Below, piece by piece: positions 16,221 through 24,664 of a DNA stretch of 53,098 nucleotides (its first letter is position 1; every line of letters starts with the position of its first letter). A program made the translations under genes and the position numbers. This DNA is from an uncultured Bacteroidota bacterium. Lineage in GTDB: Bacteria > Bacteroidota > Bacteroidia > Bacteroidales > WCHB1-69. Where the stretch lies: NCBI GenBank assembly GCA_902796805.1, contig CADBQG010000075.1:1-53098 (forward strand), given 5' to 3'. Below the pieces are notes generated by a model. It searched no databases, was not told the DNA's origin, and saw nothing but the letters and a program-made list of their open reading frames with translations.

Positions 16221-17455
16221 CGCAATTCTTCTTTAGTTGATTCGATTCTTTCTACAAATATTGCGTAAGCTAATACAACGGCAAAGCAAAATGCAGGAAC
16301 AAGATACGATTGATTTATCCCAAATGAGTCTGAAACAGCACCTTGCAACGGTGTCAGTACTGCACCTCCGAGAATAGCCATAATCAGTCCGCTGGCTCCT
16401 ATTTTGGAATCTCCTGCGTGACCACCGCAGCTTTCCTTTTCCACATCACCCAGAGCTATGCCGTAGATGGTTGGGAACATAAGGCTCATGAAGAGGCTGA
16501 TGAGAATCAGCCCAGACACCATGAACCAACCTGTTCCGGCGGAGAAAACCACGATCAACGTGCAAGCAAATGCAGTCACTGAACCGAAAACCAGCAGCCT
16601 TGACGGTTTGAAGTATTTCATCAGCCAAGTGTAGACAAAACGAGATACACAAAATGCGATAATGCTGATCAAGTAGACGGTTGCCGCAGGCTTCTCCAAA
16701 ACGCCAAGTTCGTTCATAACTATGCGTATAGTGAAACTCCAGACTCCAATTTGCGCACCTACGTAGAAAAATTGTGCTACAACGCCGAAGCTGTATTTAC
16801 GATTGGCAAGGAGACGCCTCATTGAACCGTGCCAGCTGCCGTGGCTAACGTTGGAATTGTAATCTCCGCCTTCGGGCATTTTCACGCAGAGCATCACAAA
16901 AAGTATTGCAAGCAAAACGCAGCCTAATCCGAAATATGTTCCTGAGACAGAATAAAGAGATATGTCGCCCAGGATAAAAGTCTGGCTCAGCAGGATTCCT
17001 GTGATGGAACCCAACGGATTGAAAGCCTGGGCTACGTTCAACCGACGCGTTGCAGTCTGCGGATCTCCCATGCTGAGGATATAAGGGTTTGCGGTTGTCT
17101 CCAAAACGCTGCATCCACAGGCAAGCACGTATATTGCAATCAAATAAAAGCCGTACGAAGCCATCTTTGCTGCCGGCAGAAACAGCATGGCCCCCAATGC
17201 GTACAGCCCCAAGCCCAATATAACGCCAGCCTTGAATGAATGCTTGCGAATGAAAAGGGCTGCCGGAAAAGCCACACAGAAATATGCTCCGTAGAATGCC
17301 AATTGGATGAAGGATGTCTGGGTGTCGCTCATGGCCATTATGCGCTTGAACGCAGCCAAAAGAGTGTCGGTCATGTTGTTGGCCAAGCCCCACAAGAAGA
17401 AGAGCGATGTTATCAAGGCAAAGGGAAGCCAATATTTTCTCTCAAGCACTTTCAT
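16217..17455 (-). CDS. fucP: L-fucose:H+ symporter (FucP, MFS)
   Basis: A 12-TM major facilitator of 412 aa. The N-terminus FALITSLFFLWGLANNMTD, with the conserved L-W-G-x-A-x-N-M-x-D, is diagnostic for the FucP family. VLETTANPYI and LNVAQAFNPLGSITG follow, the family's characteristic TM4-TM5 region with proton/substrate-coupling Glu and Asn residues. It imports free L-fucose. Middle gene of a - strand operon: 40 bases behind the fused nucleotidyltransferase/kinase and overlapping the mutarotase. No fucose isomerase, fuculokinase or aldolase genes are near, which favours salvage for glycan synthesis over catabolism. Confidence 0.93.
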   Translation of the reverse strand: MKVLERKYWLPFALITSLFFLWGLANNMTDTLLAAFKRIMAMSDTQTSFIQLAFYGAYFCVAFPAALFIRKHSFKAGVILGLGLYALGAMLFLPAAKMASYGFYLIAIYVLACGCSVLETTANPYILSMGDPQTATRRLNVAQAFNPLGSITGILLSQTFILGDISLYSVSGTYFGLGCVLLAILFVMLCVKMPEGGDYNSNVSHGSWHGSMRRLLANRKYSFGVVAQFFYVGAQIGVWSFTIRIVMNELGVLEKPAATVYLISIIAFCVSRFVYTWLMKYFKPSRLLVFGSVTAFACTLIVVFSAGTGWFMVSGLILISLFMSLMFPTIYGIALGDVEKESCGGHAGDSKIGASGLIMAILGGAVLTPLQGAVSDSFGINQSYLVPAFCFAVVLAYAIFVERIESTKEELR

Positions 17456-17495
17456 GTTGTGTTGTTTTAATGAATTAAGAAGAATGCATGGTTTT

Positions 17496-18638
17496 TCACA
17501 TCGTTCTCCGTATGTGTATGCCGAAGGTGTTCTCTACTGGTTTCTCGCTTATGAACACAAAATATCCTCCGCCTCCTGCGCCGCACATCTTCCAGCCAAG
17601 CACTTTGTCCTTATACTGTTCTAAGACAGGAATCACTTCAGGGTCTATCATGTGCGGGAACATCTTGGTTTGGGCGTTGAAACTGTCTGTGGTGGCTTTC
17701 CCCCAGGCCGGCAGATCTTTGTTCAATAGCGCATTCCAGCAGTCATCGGCCGCTGCGCTCAATGCTTTTGCATTATCAAAGTTTACAGAAGTGTCGGCAA
17801 GCACGTCAAACTTTTCTTTTCTTGGAAAAAGTTGCAGCATGAAGATGTGATTCTCGATAAAATCAAGAATGTCGTCATCCAAGACAGTTTGAATGCTGTG
17901 AGGCCAATAGTCGTTGTCGTAGTCAAGGCGGTTCAGACCCGGGAAAACTATGCCTATCGCGTCCTGGCTTCCGCTGACATATTTTGTGCCGGGCTTGTTC
18001 TCGTAGCGGAAGATCATCTTTGCCAATTTTTCGGGGTTGTCGGCAGGGAACTTGTTTCCCCACATTTCTATTGCGGCATTTCTCGACGAGGTGCTGAGTC
18101 CGCTGCGACTGTTGAACTGCACTTCCGGTTCCAAGTTTATTGTCAAGACGGCTCCGGGATAGTATTTGCTCACAAAAGGCTGGTCTAACCAGCCACCGGC
18201 AAGGTCGAGGCGGAAAGGTATGCTGCATTGTTGCCTCAGCTGTGTTGTGGATCTGCCAGGAAGATTGCCGTGGGGTTTCCGTTGGCTGACAATATACTGT
18301 ACTCCAAGTTCTTTGCACAACTCCTCCTTAAGTGGCGAGGCACCGTCGCTGTTGACAAAAAAAATGTCGGGCTTCAGAGCTTTCATCTCTTCCACAAAGT
18401 CCAGCATCCCGCTGCCTTTACTGATCCAGGCGTTCTTTACGCACCGAAGGGCCTTTATCATATACAGTCTCTCTTCTTCAGGATATACCGTTTTTCTCTC
18501 TTTCAATTCATATATGGTCTTGTCTGAACCAATTCCAACATACAAATCCCCGTATGAGGCGGCCTCCTCAAAAAACGCGACATGTCCGCTGTGAAGCATG
18601 TCGTAGCATCCGCTGACAAAAACTTTCTTCGCCATCAT
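17496..18638 (-). CDS. Bifunctional nucleotidyltransferase / GHMP-type sugar kinase fusion
   Basis: Residues 1-135 are an HxGH nucleotidyltransferase of the glycerol-3-P cytidylyltransferase/RfaE type ([14 protein letters not shown], residues 7-19; GRSTTQL near 128-134 as the ISSTxI equivalent). From ~138 comes a GHMP kinase: [14 protein letters not shown] (motif 1), [11 protein letters not shown] (motif 2) and [13 protein letters not shown] (motif 3). The order kinase-after-NTase matches Fkp, the fucokinase/GDP-fucose pyrophosphorylase of Bacteroides, but the NTase superfamily differs and the protein (380 aa) is under half its size. First gene of the fucP-mutarotase operon, so a fucose-type sugar is the likely substrate. 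The start at 18638 is chosen because a -7 box lies at 18652-18659, inside the longer frame reaching to 18662. Confidence 0.8.
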   Translation of the reverse strand: MMAKKVFVSGCYDMLHSGHVAFFEEAASYGDLYVGIGSDKTIYELKERKTVYPEEERLYMIKALRCVKNAWISKGSGMLDFVEEMKALKPDIFFVNSDGASPLKEELCKELGVQYIVSQRKPHGNLPGRSTTQLRQQCSIPFRLDLAGGWLDQPFVSKYYPGAVLTINLEPEVQFNSRSGLSTSSRNAAIEMWGNKFPADNPEKLAKMIFRYENKPGTKYVSGSQDAIGIVFPGLNRLDYDNDYWPHSIQTVLDDDILDFIENHIFMLQLFPRKEKFDVLADTSVNFDNAKALSAAADDCWNALLNKDLPAWGKATTDSFNAQTKMFPHMIDPEVIPVLEQYKDKVLGWKMCGAGGGGYFVFISEKPVENTFGIHIRRTM

Positions 18639-18651
18639 TGTGAAATTCGCG

Positions 18652-18659
18652 CAAAGGTA
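18652..18659 (-). promoter_or_regulatory. -7 box (TACCTTTG, - strand) for the kinase-fucP-mutarotase operon
   Basis: TACCTTTG on the - strand, a perfect TAnnTTTG. Transcription would begin near 18645, so only the ATGs at 18638 and 18635 remain usable as the kinase-fusion start. The resulting leader is just a few bases. Confidence 0.6.
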
Positions 18660-18694
18660 CAACTTTTATAGGTTTGTGCCATACGAAAAACTTG

Positions 18695-18702
18695 TATTTT
18701 TG
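18695..18702 (+). promoter_or_regulatory. Promoter for gmd (-33 TTTG and -7 TATTTTTG)
   Basis: TATTTTTG is preceded by TTTG at 18673-18676, 18 bases upstream, close to Bacteroidetes consensus spacing. The gmd ATG lies 28 bases downstream. The box is about 36 bases from the opposing box for the fucose-import operon, so a shared regulator could act on both. Confidence 0.65.
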
Positions 18703-18729
18703 CACCATCTTTTTTCAGAACAGAAATTT

Positions 18730-19779
18730 ATGACTAAAGTAGCGTTAATAACAGGCATAACAGGACAGGACGGTTCGTATCTCGCCGAGTTCTTGTTGGA
18801 GAAGGGTTATGAGGTACACGGAATCATGCGCCGGGCTTCATATTTCAACACAGGAAGGATTGAACACCTGTACTTTGACGAATGGATTGAGGATATGAAA
18901 CAGAAACGTCAGATTGAACTGCATTATGGAGACATGACAGACTCATCCTCCCTAATCCGCATAATACAGACTGTCAAGCCTGACGAGATCTACAATCTTG
19001 CCGCGCAGTCGCATGTGAAGGTCTCTTTCGACGTCCCTGAATATACAGCTGAGACCGATGCCATAGGAACCCTTCGCATACTTGAGGCTGTACGTATCCT
19101 GGGAATGGAGAAGAAAACCAAGATATACCAGGCTTCTACATCCGAGCTTTTCGGAAAGGTGCAGGAAGTGCCGCAAACGGAAAGCACGCCGTTCTATCCT
19201 CGCTCTCCATACGGTGTTGCCAAAATGTATGGTTTCTGGATCACAAAGAACTATCGTGAGGCGTATGGCATGTTTGCTGCAAACGGCATTCTTTTCAATC
19301 ATGAAAGTGAGAGAAGGGGTGAGACTTTCGTAACCAGGAAGATCACCCTCGCTGCCGCCAGAATCGCCAAAGGCAAGCAGAAAAAGCTCTATCTGGGAAA
19401 CCTTAACGCAATGCGCGACTGGGGTTACGCCCGCGACTATGTGGAATGTATGTGGCTTATATTGCAGCATCCTGAACCCGAAGATTTTGTTATAGCCACA
19501 GGTGAGATGCATTCTGTGCGGGAGTTTTGCACGCTCGCCTTCGCCGAGGCAGGCATCACTATTCGCTGGGAAGGCGAAAACGAGGATGAAAAGGGAATTG
19601 ATGTTTCAACCGGAAATGTCCTTGTGGAAGTCGACTCCAAATATTTCCGTCCCACTGAAGTGGAACAGCTGCTCGGCAATCCTGAAAAGGCAAAAAGGCT
19701 TCTCGGCTGGAATCCCACCAAGACTCCGTTCAGAGAACTTGTTAAAAAGATGGTTCAGAACGATCTAAGAATTATATAA
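18730..19779 (+). CDS. gmd: GDP-mannose 4,6-dehydratase
   Basis: Converts GDP-D-mannose to GDP-4-keto-6-deoxymannose. Starts [20 protein letters not shown], the classical Gmd NADP-binding N-terminus; an in-frame ATG at 18640 would add 30 residues lying before the promoter and is rejected. Catalytic triad region: STSELFGK and [13 protein letters not shown] (Tyr-x-x-x-Lys). [16 protein letters not shown] is the Gmd-specific loop. 349 aa, normal length. It precedes fcl by 9 bases, giving the de novo GDP-L-fucose route. Its product is also a conceivable but unproven substrate for the 2,3-dehydratase at 11840-13261. Confidence 0.96.
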   Translation: MTKVALITGITGQDGSYLAEFLLEKGYEVHGIMRRASYFNTGRIEHLYFDEWIEDMKQKRQIELHYGDMTDSSSLIRIIQTVKPDEIYNLAAQSHVKVSFDVPEYTAETDAIGTLRILEAVRILGMEKKTKIYQASTSELFGKVQEVPQTESTPFYPRSPYGVAKMYGFWITKNYREAYGMFAANGILFNHESERRGETFVTRKITLAAARIAKGKQKKLYLGNLNAMRDWGYARDYVECMWLILQHPEPEDFVIATGEMHSVREFCTLAFAEAGITIRWEGENEDEKGIDVSTGNVLVEVDSKYFRPTEVEQLLGNPEKAKRLLGWNPTKTPFRELVKKMVQNDLRII

Positions 19780-19788
19780 GGAGTTGTT

Positions 19789-20718
19789 ATGGAAAAGACA
19801 TCTAAAATATATGTCGCAGGACACAGGGGGTTGGTAGGCTCGGCTATATTAAGGGCGCTTCAATGCCAAGGATATAGCAATGTTATTACTCGAACTCACA
19901 GTGAACTGGATCTGCGCAATCAAGAGGCCGTGAATCGTCTTTTTGAACAAGAAAAACCTGACTATGTGTTCCTGGCAGCTGCGAAAGTTGGCGGTATTTG
20001 GGCAAACAGCCAGTCGCCCGCCGACTTCTGCTATGACAACCTTCTGATTTCTGCGAATGTTATACATGCCGCATATGTGAATCAAGTCAAGAAACTCCTT
20101 TTCCTTGGAAGTTCGTGCATTTATCCCAAGATGGCGCCGCAGCCGATAAAGGAGGAGTATCTTCTTACCGGCGCGCTCGAACCAACAAATGAAGGATACG
20201 CTCTGGCTAAAATCTCAGGAATGCAACTCTGCAAGTACTACCGCCGCCAGTACGGCTGCGACTTTATTTCCGCTATGCCCACGAATCTCTATGGCATTAA
20301 CGACAATTTCGATCTCAACAACTCGCACGTGCTCCCGGCAATGATACGTAAGTTCCATGAAGCCAAAACACAAAACAAATCGGAAGTTGTGCTCTGGGGA
20401 ACCGGTAAGGTACTGCGCGAATTTCTGTATGTTGACGATTTGGCAGATGCCCTCGTACATCTTATAAATAATTATTCGGCTGAAATTCACGTTAATATTG
20501 GCACAGGTGAAGACTTGAGCATAAACGACCTGGCCATTTTGGTTAGAGATGTTGTGGGTTTTAAAGGCAAGATAGTGTACGACACATCTAAACCCGACGG
20601 CACACCTCGTAAGCTCCTTGACGTAAGCCTTCTGCACAGCACAGGCTGGCATCACAACACATCGCTGCGTAAAGGCATAGAGATAGTTTATGATTGGTAT
20701 CAAAAACAGTTGAAATGA
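19789..20718 (+). CDS. fcl: GDP-L-fucose synthase
   Basis: Bifunctional 3,5-epimerase/4-reductase that makes GDP-L-fucose from the Gmd product. IYVAGHRGLVGSAI is the NADPH loop, FLGSSCIYPK holds the active-site Ser and Cys region, and EGYALAKISG contains the Tyr-x-x-x-Lys. PTNLYGINDNFDLNNSHVLP follows, the family's substrate segment with catalytic Cys/His region. 309 aa, normal. The stop codon overlaps the next gene's ATG (ATGA), so the GT2 enzyme downstream is translationally coupled and may use the GDP-fucose made here. Confidence 0.96.
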   Translation: MEKTSKIYVAGHRGLVGSAILRALQCQGYSNVITRTHSELDLRNQEAVNRLFEQEKPDYVFLAAAKVGGIWANSQSPADFCYDNLLISANVIHAAYVNQVKKLLFLGSSCIYPKMAPQPIKEEYLLTGALEPTNEGYALAKISGMQLCKYYRRQYGCDFISAMPTNLYGINDNFDLNNSHVLPAMIRKFHEAKTQNKSEVVLWGTGKVLREFLYVDDLADALVHLINNYSAEIHVNIGTGEDLSINDLAILVRDVVGFKGKIVYDTSKPDGTPRKLLDVSLLHSTGWHHNTSLRKGIEIVYDWYQKQLK

Positions 20719-21503
20719 AACCAAAAGTATCGGTAATAACTATTACATATAATGCTGAACGCTTTCTCAAGAATACGATAGAAAGTGTTGTTGGTCAGTC
20801 AAATAATGATTTTGAATATATAATTGTTGACGGTGCTTCGAAAGACGGTACTTCTGGAATAATTCGTCAATATGACAATGTTTTATACAACTCCTTCGAG
20901 GATGCCATGAACAGGGAATTGTCTCTGTCAAAAATATGCTGGATTTCCGAGCCAGACAGGGGTCTTTATGATGCCATGAACAAGGGCCTCCACCTTGCTA
21001 AGGGCGATTTCGTATGGTTTATAAATGCCGGCGACAAGATTTATGACAGAAACACCATGCAGACCGTGATAGACACTATTAATCTTAATCCCTTATGCGA
21101 TGTGGTTTATGGTCAGTCCATTATTATTGATGAATTGGAAAATATCAGGGGTGAGCGCCATAAAATAGCCCCGAAGAATCTAACACAGCGCAGTCTGCTC
21201 AACGGACTCGTTGTCTGTCATCAGTCAATACTTGTCAGAAAGACGATAGCACCCGACTACGACACTCAGTACCGCATTTCAGCTGACTACGACTGGGTGT
21301 GCAAGGTTCTTGCTAAATCGAGAAGGAATTGCTATATTGACAACTACATTTCCCGCTTTATGACTTCGGGAATATCCGCACAGCAGCGAAAAAAGTCATG
21401 GTTGGAGCGCTATCGCATTATGAAAAGGCACTTCGGGCTTCCAGCCACTTTGTGGTCGCATTTCAAGATTGTTGTCAAATATCCTTTTTCAAGCAAGGAT
21501 TAG
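20715..21503 (+). CDS. Family 2 glycosyltransferase
   Basis: GT-A fold transferase of 262 aa beginning KPKVSVITITYNAERFL, with DGASKDGT, the WISEPDRGLYDAMNKGL block common in colanic-acid-type GT2 enzymes, and an acidic WFINAGDKIYD in place of a strict DxD. No TM segment. The start at 20715 is preferred to an ATG at 20694, which would overlap fcl by 25 bases; 20715 gives the usual ATGA coupling. Possibly a fucosyltransferase from its operon with gmd-fcl; donor and acceptor are not deducible. Confidence 0.85.
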   Translation: MKPKVSVITITYNAERFLKNTIESVVGQSNNDFEYIIVDGASKDGTSGIIRQYDNVLYNSFEDAMNRELSLSKICWISEPDRGLYDAMNKGLHLAKGDFVWFINAGDKIYDRNTMQTVIDTINLNPLCDVVYGQSIIIDELENIRGERHKIAPKNLTQRSLLNGLVVCHQSILVRKTIAPDYDTQYRISADYDWVCKVLAKSRRNCYIDNYISRFMTSGISAQQRKKSWLERYRIMKRHFGLPATLWSHFKIVVKYPFSSKD

Positions 21504-21516
21504 CAAACATGCGGGA

Positions 21517-22449
21517 TTACAAAATTCCCCTGAAATAATCAATAGTCCTCTCCAGGCCCTCTCTCAACTGAACGGTTGGTTCCCAGTCGAGTATGGCTTT
21601 GGCTTTCTCTATTACAGGTTTTCGCTGCTGCGGGTCATCCAAGGCGGCGGCCTGGTACACTATTTTGGACTTTGAACCAGTCATTTCGATGACTAATTCT
21701 GCCAGCTGTTTGATAGTAAACTCTTTGGGATTGCCCAAATTGACAGGACCAGTCACGCTGTCGTCGGTGTTCATCATCCTTACAAAGCCCTCTATCAAGT
21801 CGTCGCAGTAGCAGAAACTGCGCGTCTGTTCACCGGTGCCGTATATAGTGATGTCCTTTCCTTGAAGAGCTTGTACGATAAAGTTGGAAATCACGCGCCC
21901 GTCGTTGGGATGCATGTGAGGGCCATACGTGTTGAATATCCTGACAACCTTTATGTTGACGTTGTTCTGGCGATGGTAGTCGAAAAACAGAGTCTCGGCG
22001 CAACGTTTTCCTTCATCGTAGCAAGAGCGCACGCCTATTGGATTCACATTTCCCCAGTATTCTTCTGGTTGGGGATGTACGAATGGGTCTCCATATACTT
22101 CACTGGTAGAGGCTTGCAATATCTTTGCCTTGATGCGATGAGCTAATTCTAACATGTTCACAGCTCCCATCACCGAAGTGTTGATTGTCTGGATAGGGTC
22201 GTATTGGTAGTGAATTGGTGAGGCCGGACATGCAAGGTTGTAAATTTGATCAACAACTATGTAAAAAGGTTCGGTTATGTCGTGCCTTATAACTTCAAAA
22301 TAGGGATTGTTCATCAGATGAACAATGTTTCTCTTGTTTCCGGTGAAATAGTTGTCCAAGCATATAACTTCATTTCCATCCTTAAGCAGCCTTTCACATA
22401 AATGTGAACCCAAAAAGCCTGCCCCTCCTGTTACCAATATTTTTTTCAT
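21517..22449 (-). CDS. uxs: UDP-glucuronate decarboxylase (UDP-xylose synthase)
   Basis: Extended SDR of 310 aa: [31 protein letters not shown], then [17 protein letters not shown], which is diagnostic for UXS, and [17 protein letters not shown] follows (catalytic Tyr-x-x-x-Lys with the conserved Glu), and then [16 protein letters not shown]. It oxidises and decarboxylates UDP-glucuronate to UDP-xylose. It is the second gene of a - strand pair with a GT2 enzyme 25 bases upstream and converges with the + strand GT2 gene. No UDP-glucose dehydrogenase in the window to supply UDP-GlcA. Confidence 0.93.
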   Translation of the reverse strand: MKKILVTGGAGFLGSHLCERLLKDGNEVICLDNYFTGNKRNIVHLMNNPYFEVIRHDITEPFYIVVDQIYNLACPASPIHYQYDPIQTINTSVMGAVNMLELAHRIKAKILQASTSEVYGDPFVHPQPEEYWGNVNPIGVRSCYDEGKRCAETLFFDYHRQNNVNIKVVRIFNTYGPHMHPNDGRVISNFIVQALQGKDITIYGTGEQTRSFCYCDDLIEGFVRMMNTDDSVTGPVNLGNPKEFTIKQLAELVIEMTGSKSKIVYQAAALDDPQQRKPVIEKAKAILDWEPTVQLREGLERTIDYFRGIL

Positions 22450-22474
22450 AAGATATAAACTATCTATAATTCAA

Positions 22475-23485
22475 CTATTTATATAATTCTTCTTGATTTT
22501 TCTTGGATGCTTTTCTTGTTATAAATTCGCTGATGAAACCTGTCCCATACCCAAAAAGCTGGCAGTAGCAGGCCGCGATGGAGAGCAACGCTATCTTGAG
22601 ACTTTTGTTTTTAAGAAGCGACTCTATGAAAATCGCGAAAACATATATTGCTATGGGAAGAAGCCAAATCCACCAATACTTCCAGCGGCACAGCAGTGAT
22701 ACGACAGCACCCAGTACCAGGGCGATATTGCCAATCACAAAACATGCGGGGAGCAAGTGGACGAGTTTCAAAGTTCCTGGATGCAAAGTGTTCAACAGTA
22801 CTCTCGCCTTGCCGAAGGTGTTTACTTGGCGGAAGAATTTTTTCAGGTCAACCCTTCTTTTGTGATATACATGAGCTTCGGGAAACAGCCTAGTCTCGAA
22901 CCCGGCCTCCTTGATGCGAAAGCTCAGGTCTATATCCTCTCCAATCATGTTCTTGTAACCGCCGATTTTATCGTATACCTCCTTTGAAATCCCCATATTG
23001 AAGGATCTTGGCGAGAATTTTTTCACATTCTTGGTTGCACCACGGATGCCGCCTGTTGTCAGCATTGAGGTCATTGCATAGCTGATGGCCTTTTGCATGT
23101 CGTTGAAAGAGCTGTCGGCAGCGTCGGGACCTCCATAGCAGTCAATGTATTCCTGACCAAGGCATCGCCTTACAGTTTCAATGTATTTGGACGGCATGAT
23201 GCAGTCGGAGTCAAACACAATGAAGTAATTTCCTGATGCGCGATCCATGCCGTAGTTTCGTGTCTCGCTCCGTCCGGAATTCGGCTTGTAGTAATAGTGA
23301 ATATCAAGTTTTCCCTCATATTGCTTGCATATATCCTCGCAACGCATCGTCGAGCCGTCTTCAACAATCAGCACTTCAAACCCTTTGTCCGTCTGACCAG
23401 CCAAACTTGCCAACAACTCGGCAACCTCGTCGGGACGGTTGTAAACGGGGACAATAATAGATAGTTTTAATTCCTCCACCATCAT
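22475..23485 (-). CDS. Membrane-associated family 2 glycosyltransferase
   Basis: N-terminal GT-A domain: LSIIVPVYNRPDEVAELL, EVLIVEDGST, FIVFDSDCIMP (D-x-D), and a GEDIDLSFR block equivalent to the ED acceptor/base motif. Around residues 240-310 two or three hydrophobic helices anchor it in the membrane. 336 aa. Resembles AglI/rhamnosyl-type GT2 proteins with C-terminal TMs often found in Bacteroidetes outside classical capsule loci. Operon with the UDP-xylose synthase suggests a xylosyl or glucuronosyl transfer, which is only an inference. Confidence 0.85.
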   Translation of the reverse strand: MMVEELKLSIIVPVYNRPDEVAELLASLAGQTDKGFEVLIVEDGSTMRCEDICKQYEGKLDIHYYYKPNSGRSETRNYGMDRASGNYFIVFDSDCIMPSKYIETVRRCLGQEYIDCYGGPDAADSSFNDMQKAISYAMTSMLTTGGIRGATKNVKKFSPRSFNMGISKEVYDKIGGYKNMIGEDIDLSFRIKEAGFETRLFPEAHVYHKRRVDLKKFFRQVNTFGKARVLLNTLHPGTLKLVHLLPACFVIGNIALVLGAVVSLLCRWKYWWIWLLPIAIYVFAIFIESLLKNKSLKIALLSIAACYCQLFGYGTGFISEFITRKASKKNQEELYK

Positions 23486-23504
23486 GTTTCTTTAAAACAA
23501 TTTG

Positions 23505-23512
23505 CAAAAATA
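23505..23512 (-). promoter_or_regulatory. -7 box (TATTTTTG, - strand) for the GT2-uxs operon
   Basis: TATTTTTG on the - strand, 20 bases upstream of the ATG at 23485. Confidence 0.55.
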
Positions 23513-23574
23513 CAAAAAAAATCAATCCTCTTTTGACTTTCAACATAGTCATGTCTCTTTCCGAAAAAAATATG

Positions 23575-23582
23575 TACATTTG
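23575..23582 (+). promoter_or_regulatory. -7 box (TACATTTG) for porP
   Basis: TACATTTG matches TAnnTTTG. Transcription would begin near 23589, leaving about 47 bases of leader before the ATG at 23636, consistent with the signal-peptide-proximal start. Confidence 0.55.
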
Positions 23583-23635
23583 CGCCGTGATTATTGGTTC
23601 TCAAGAGTACTGTGTCTGAATTTCTACGACATAAA

Positions 23636-24664
23636 ATGCGCCCGTTACGGATGTTGGTTGCTGCCGCCGTCCTCATCGCTGCCGCCCTGCCGTCCGCAGC
23701 GCAGGACTACCATTTCTCGCAGTTCTACGCCGTGCCCACATGCACGAACCCATCCCTCACAGGCGCCTTCGACGGGGTGTTCAGGGCCTCCGTGGCCGGG
23801 CGCACACAGTGGCTCGCCGTGGCAAAGCCGTTCCTCACCATCGCCGCCACCGCCGACGGCGCCGTGTACAAGAACAGCCGCCGCCAGGAGCTCCTCGCCA
23901 TTGGCCTCGCATTCTGCAGCGACAAGGCCGGCGACTTGGGCTACAGCTCCTCCCAGGCACTCCTCTCCGTCTCCTATATCAGGAATTTCGGAAGACGCTC
24001 CCGCCACAAAATAGGAATAGGCCTCTGCGGCGGAATCGTCAACAACTCCCTCAATCCCGCAAATTCAACATGGGACAGCCAGTTCGCCGGCGGATTGTTC
24101 AACCCCAACCTGCCGTCTGGCGAGAACCTCACGACCACAAGCCGTCTCTATGCCGACTTCGGCGCCGGCGTGTTCTGGAGCTTCCTGCCCGCCGAAAATG
24201 TCATGCTGAGGGCCGCCCTCGGCGCCTCGCACATCAACAGACCTTTTGTATCCATGTCGGAGTCACCTGTGCGCCTTCCGGTAAGATATTCCATCGACCT
24301 GTACTCCCAGATAGGACTGACCCCTGAAGTGGCACTGTCGCCGATGTTCCATGCCTCGTTCCAACGCAGGTTCTGCGAGTATGTGCTCGGCTGCAACGCC
24401 GAATACTTCAAGAAGAAAAACAGCTACACCACACTTTACACCCTCGGCGGCGGCGTTCTTTACCGATGGAACGACGCCATAGTACTAAACGCCTTCTTCA
24501 GCTGCGGCGATGTGAAACTTTCGGTGGCATACGACATCAACGTCTCGCCGTTCGTGGCGGCAACGCACGGCCGCGGCGGCCTGGAAGTCGCCATATCCTA
24601 CGTCTTCAAGCGCAAAACCATCACAAGGGTCGGAAAGGAGCCCTGTCCGTATGACATCATGTGA
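23636..24664 (+). CDS. PorP/SprF-family type IX secretion/gliding membrane protein
   Basis: Outer-membrane beta-barrel protein of 342 aa from this start. A signal peptide (hydrophobic run then ALPSAAQ) is followed by the hallmark DYHFSQFYAVPTCTNPSLTG, which marks PorP/SprF proteins in T9SS and gliding systems. The start at 23636 is preferred to 23594 because the signal peptide begins there. Family members act with PorE-like or adhesin partners at the outer membrane. It is followed, with a 14-base overlap, by a PorE-like gene. Local DNA is distinctly GC-rich compared with the glycan locus to the left. Confidence 0.88.
   Translation: MRPLRMLVAAAVLIAAALPSAAQDYHFSQFYAVPTCTNPSLTGAFDGVFRASVAGRTQWLAVAKPFLTIAATADGAVYKNSRRQELLAIGLAFCSDKAGDLGYSSSQALLSVSYIRNFGRRSRHKIGIGLCGGIVNNSLNPANSTWDSQFAGGLFNPNLPSGENLTTTSRLYADFGAGVFWSFLPAENVMLRAALGASHINRPFVSMSESPVRLPVRYSIDLYSQIGLTPEVALSPMFHASFQRRFCEYVLGCNAEYFKKKNSYTTLYTLGGGVLYRWNDAIVLNAFFSCGDVKLSVAYDINVSPFVAATHGRGGLEVAISYVFKRKTITRVGKEPCPYDIM

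Noticed and set aside
18636..18662. Upstream start MYLCANFT for the kinase fusion
   Set aside because: The segment contains a perfect - strand -7 box at 18652-18659 and overlaps the divergent promoter region; the start at 18638 begins at the conserved Rossmann-like strand.
18640..18729. Longer Gmd start
   Set aside because: It precedes the gmd promoter and adds residues absent from Gmd family N-termini.
21504..21535. Terminator between the convergent GT2 and uxs genes
   Set aside because: Only a 4-bp GGGA/TCCC pairing without a T-run; too weak to call.
23502..24014. Alternative overlapping reading frames in both directions at porP
   Set aside because: The region is GC-rich and out-of-frame frames stay open by chance; only the porP frame has a signal peptide and family motifs.
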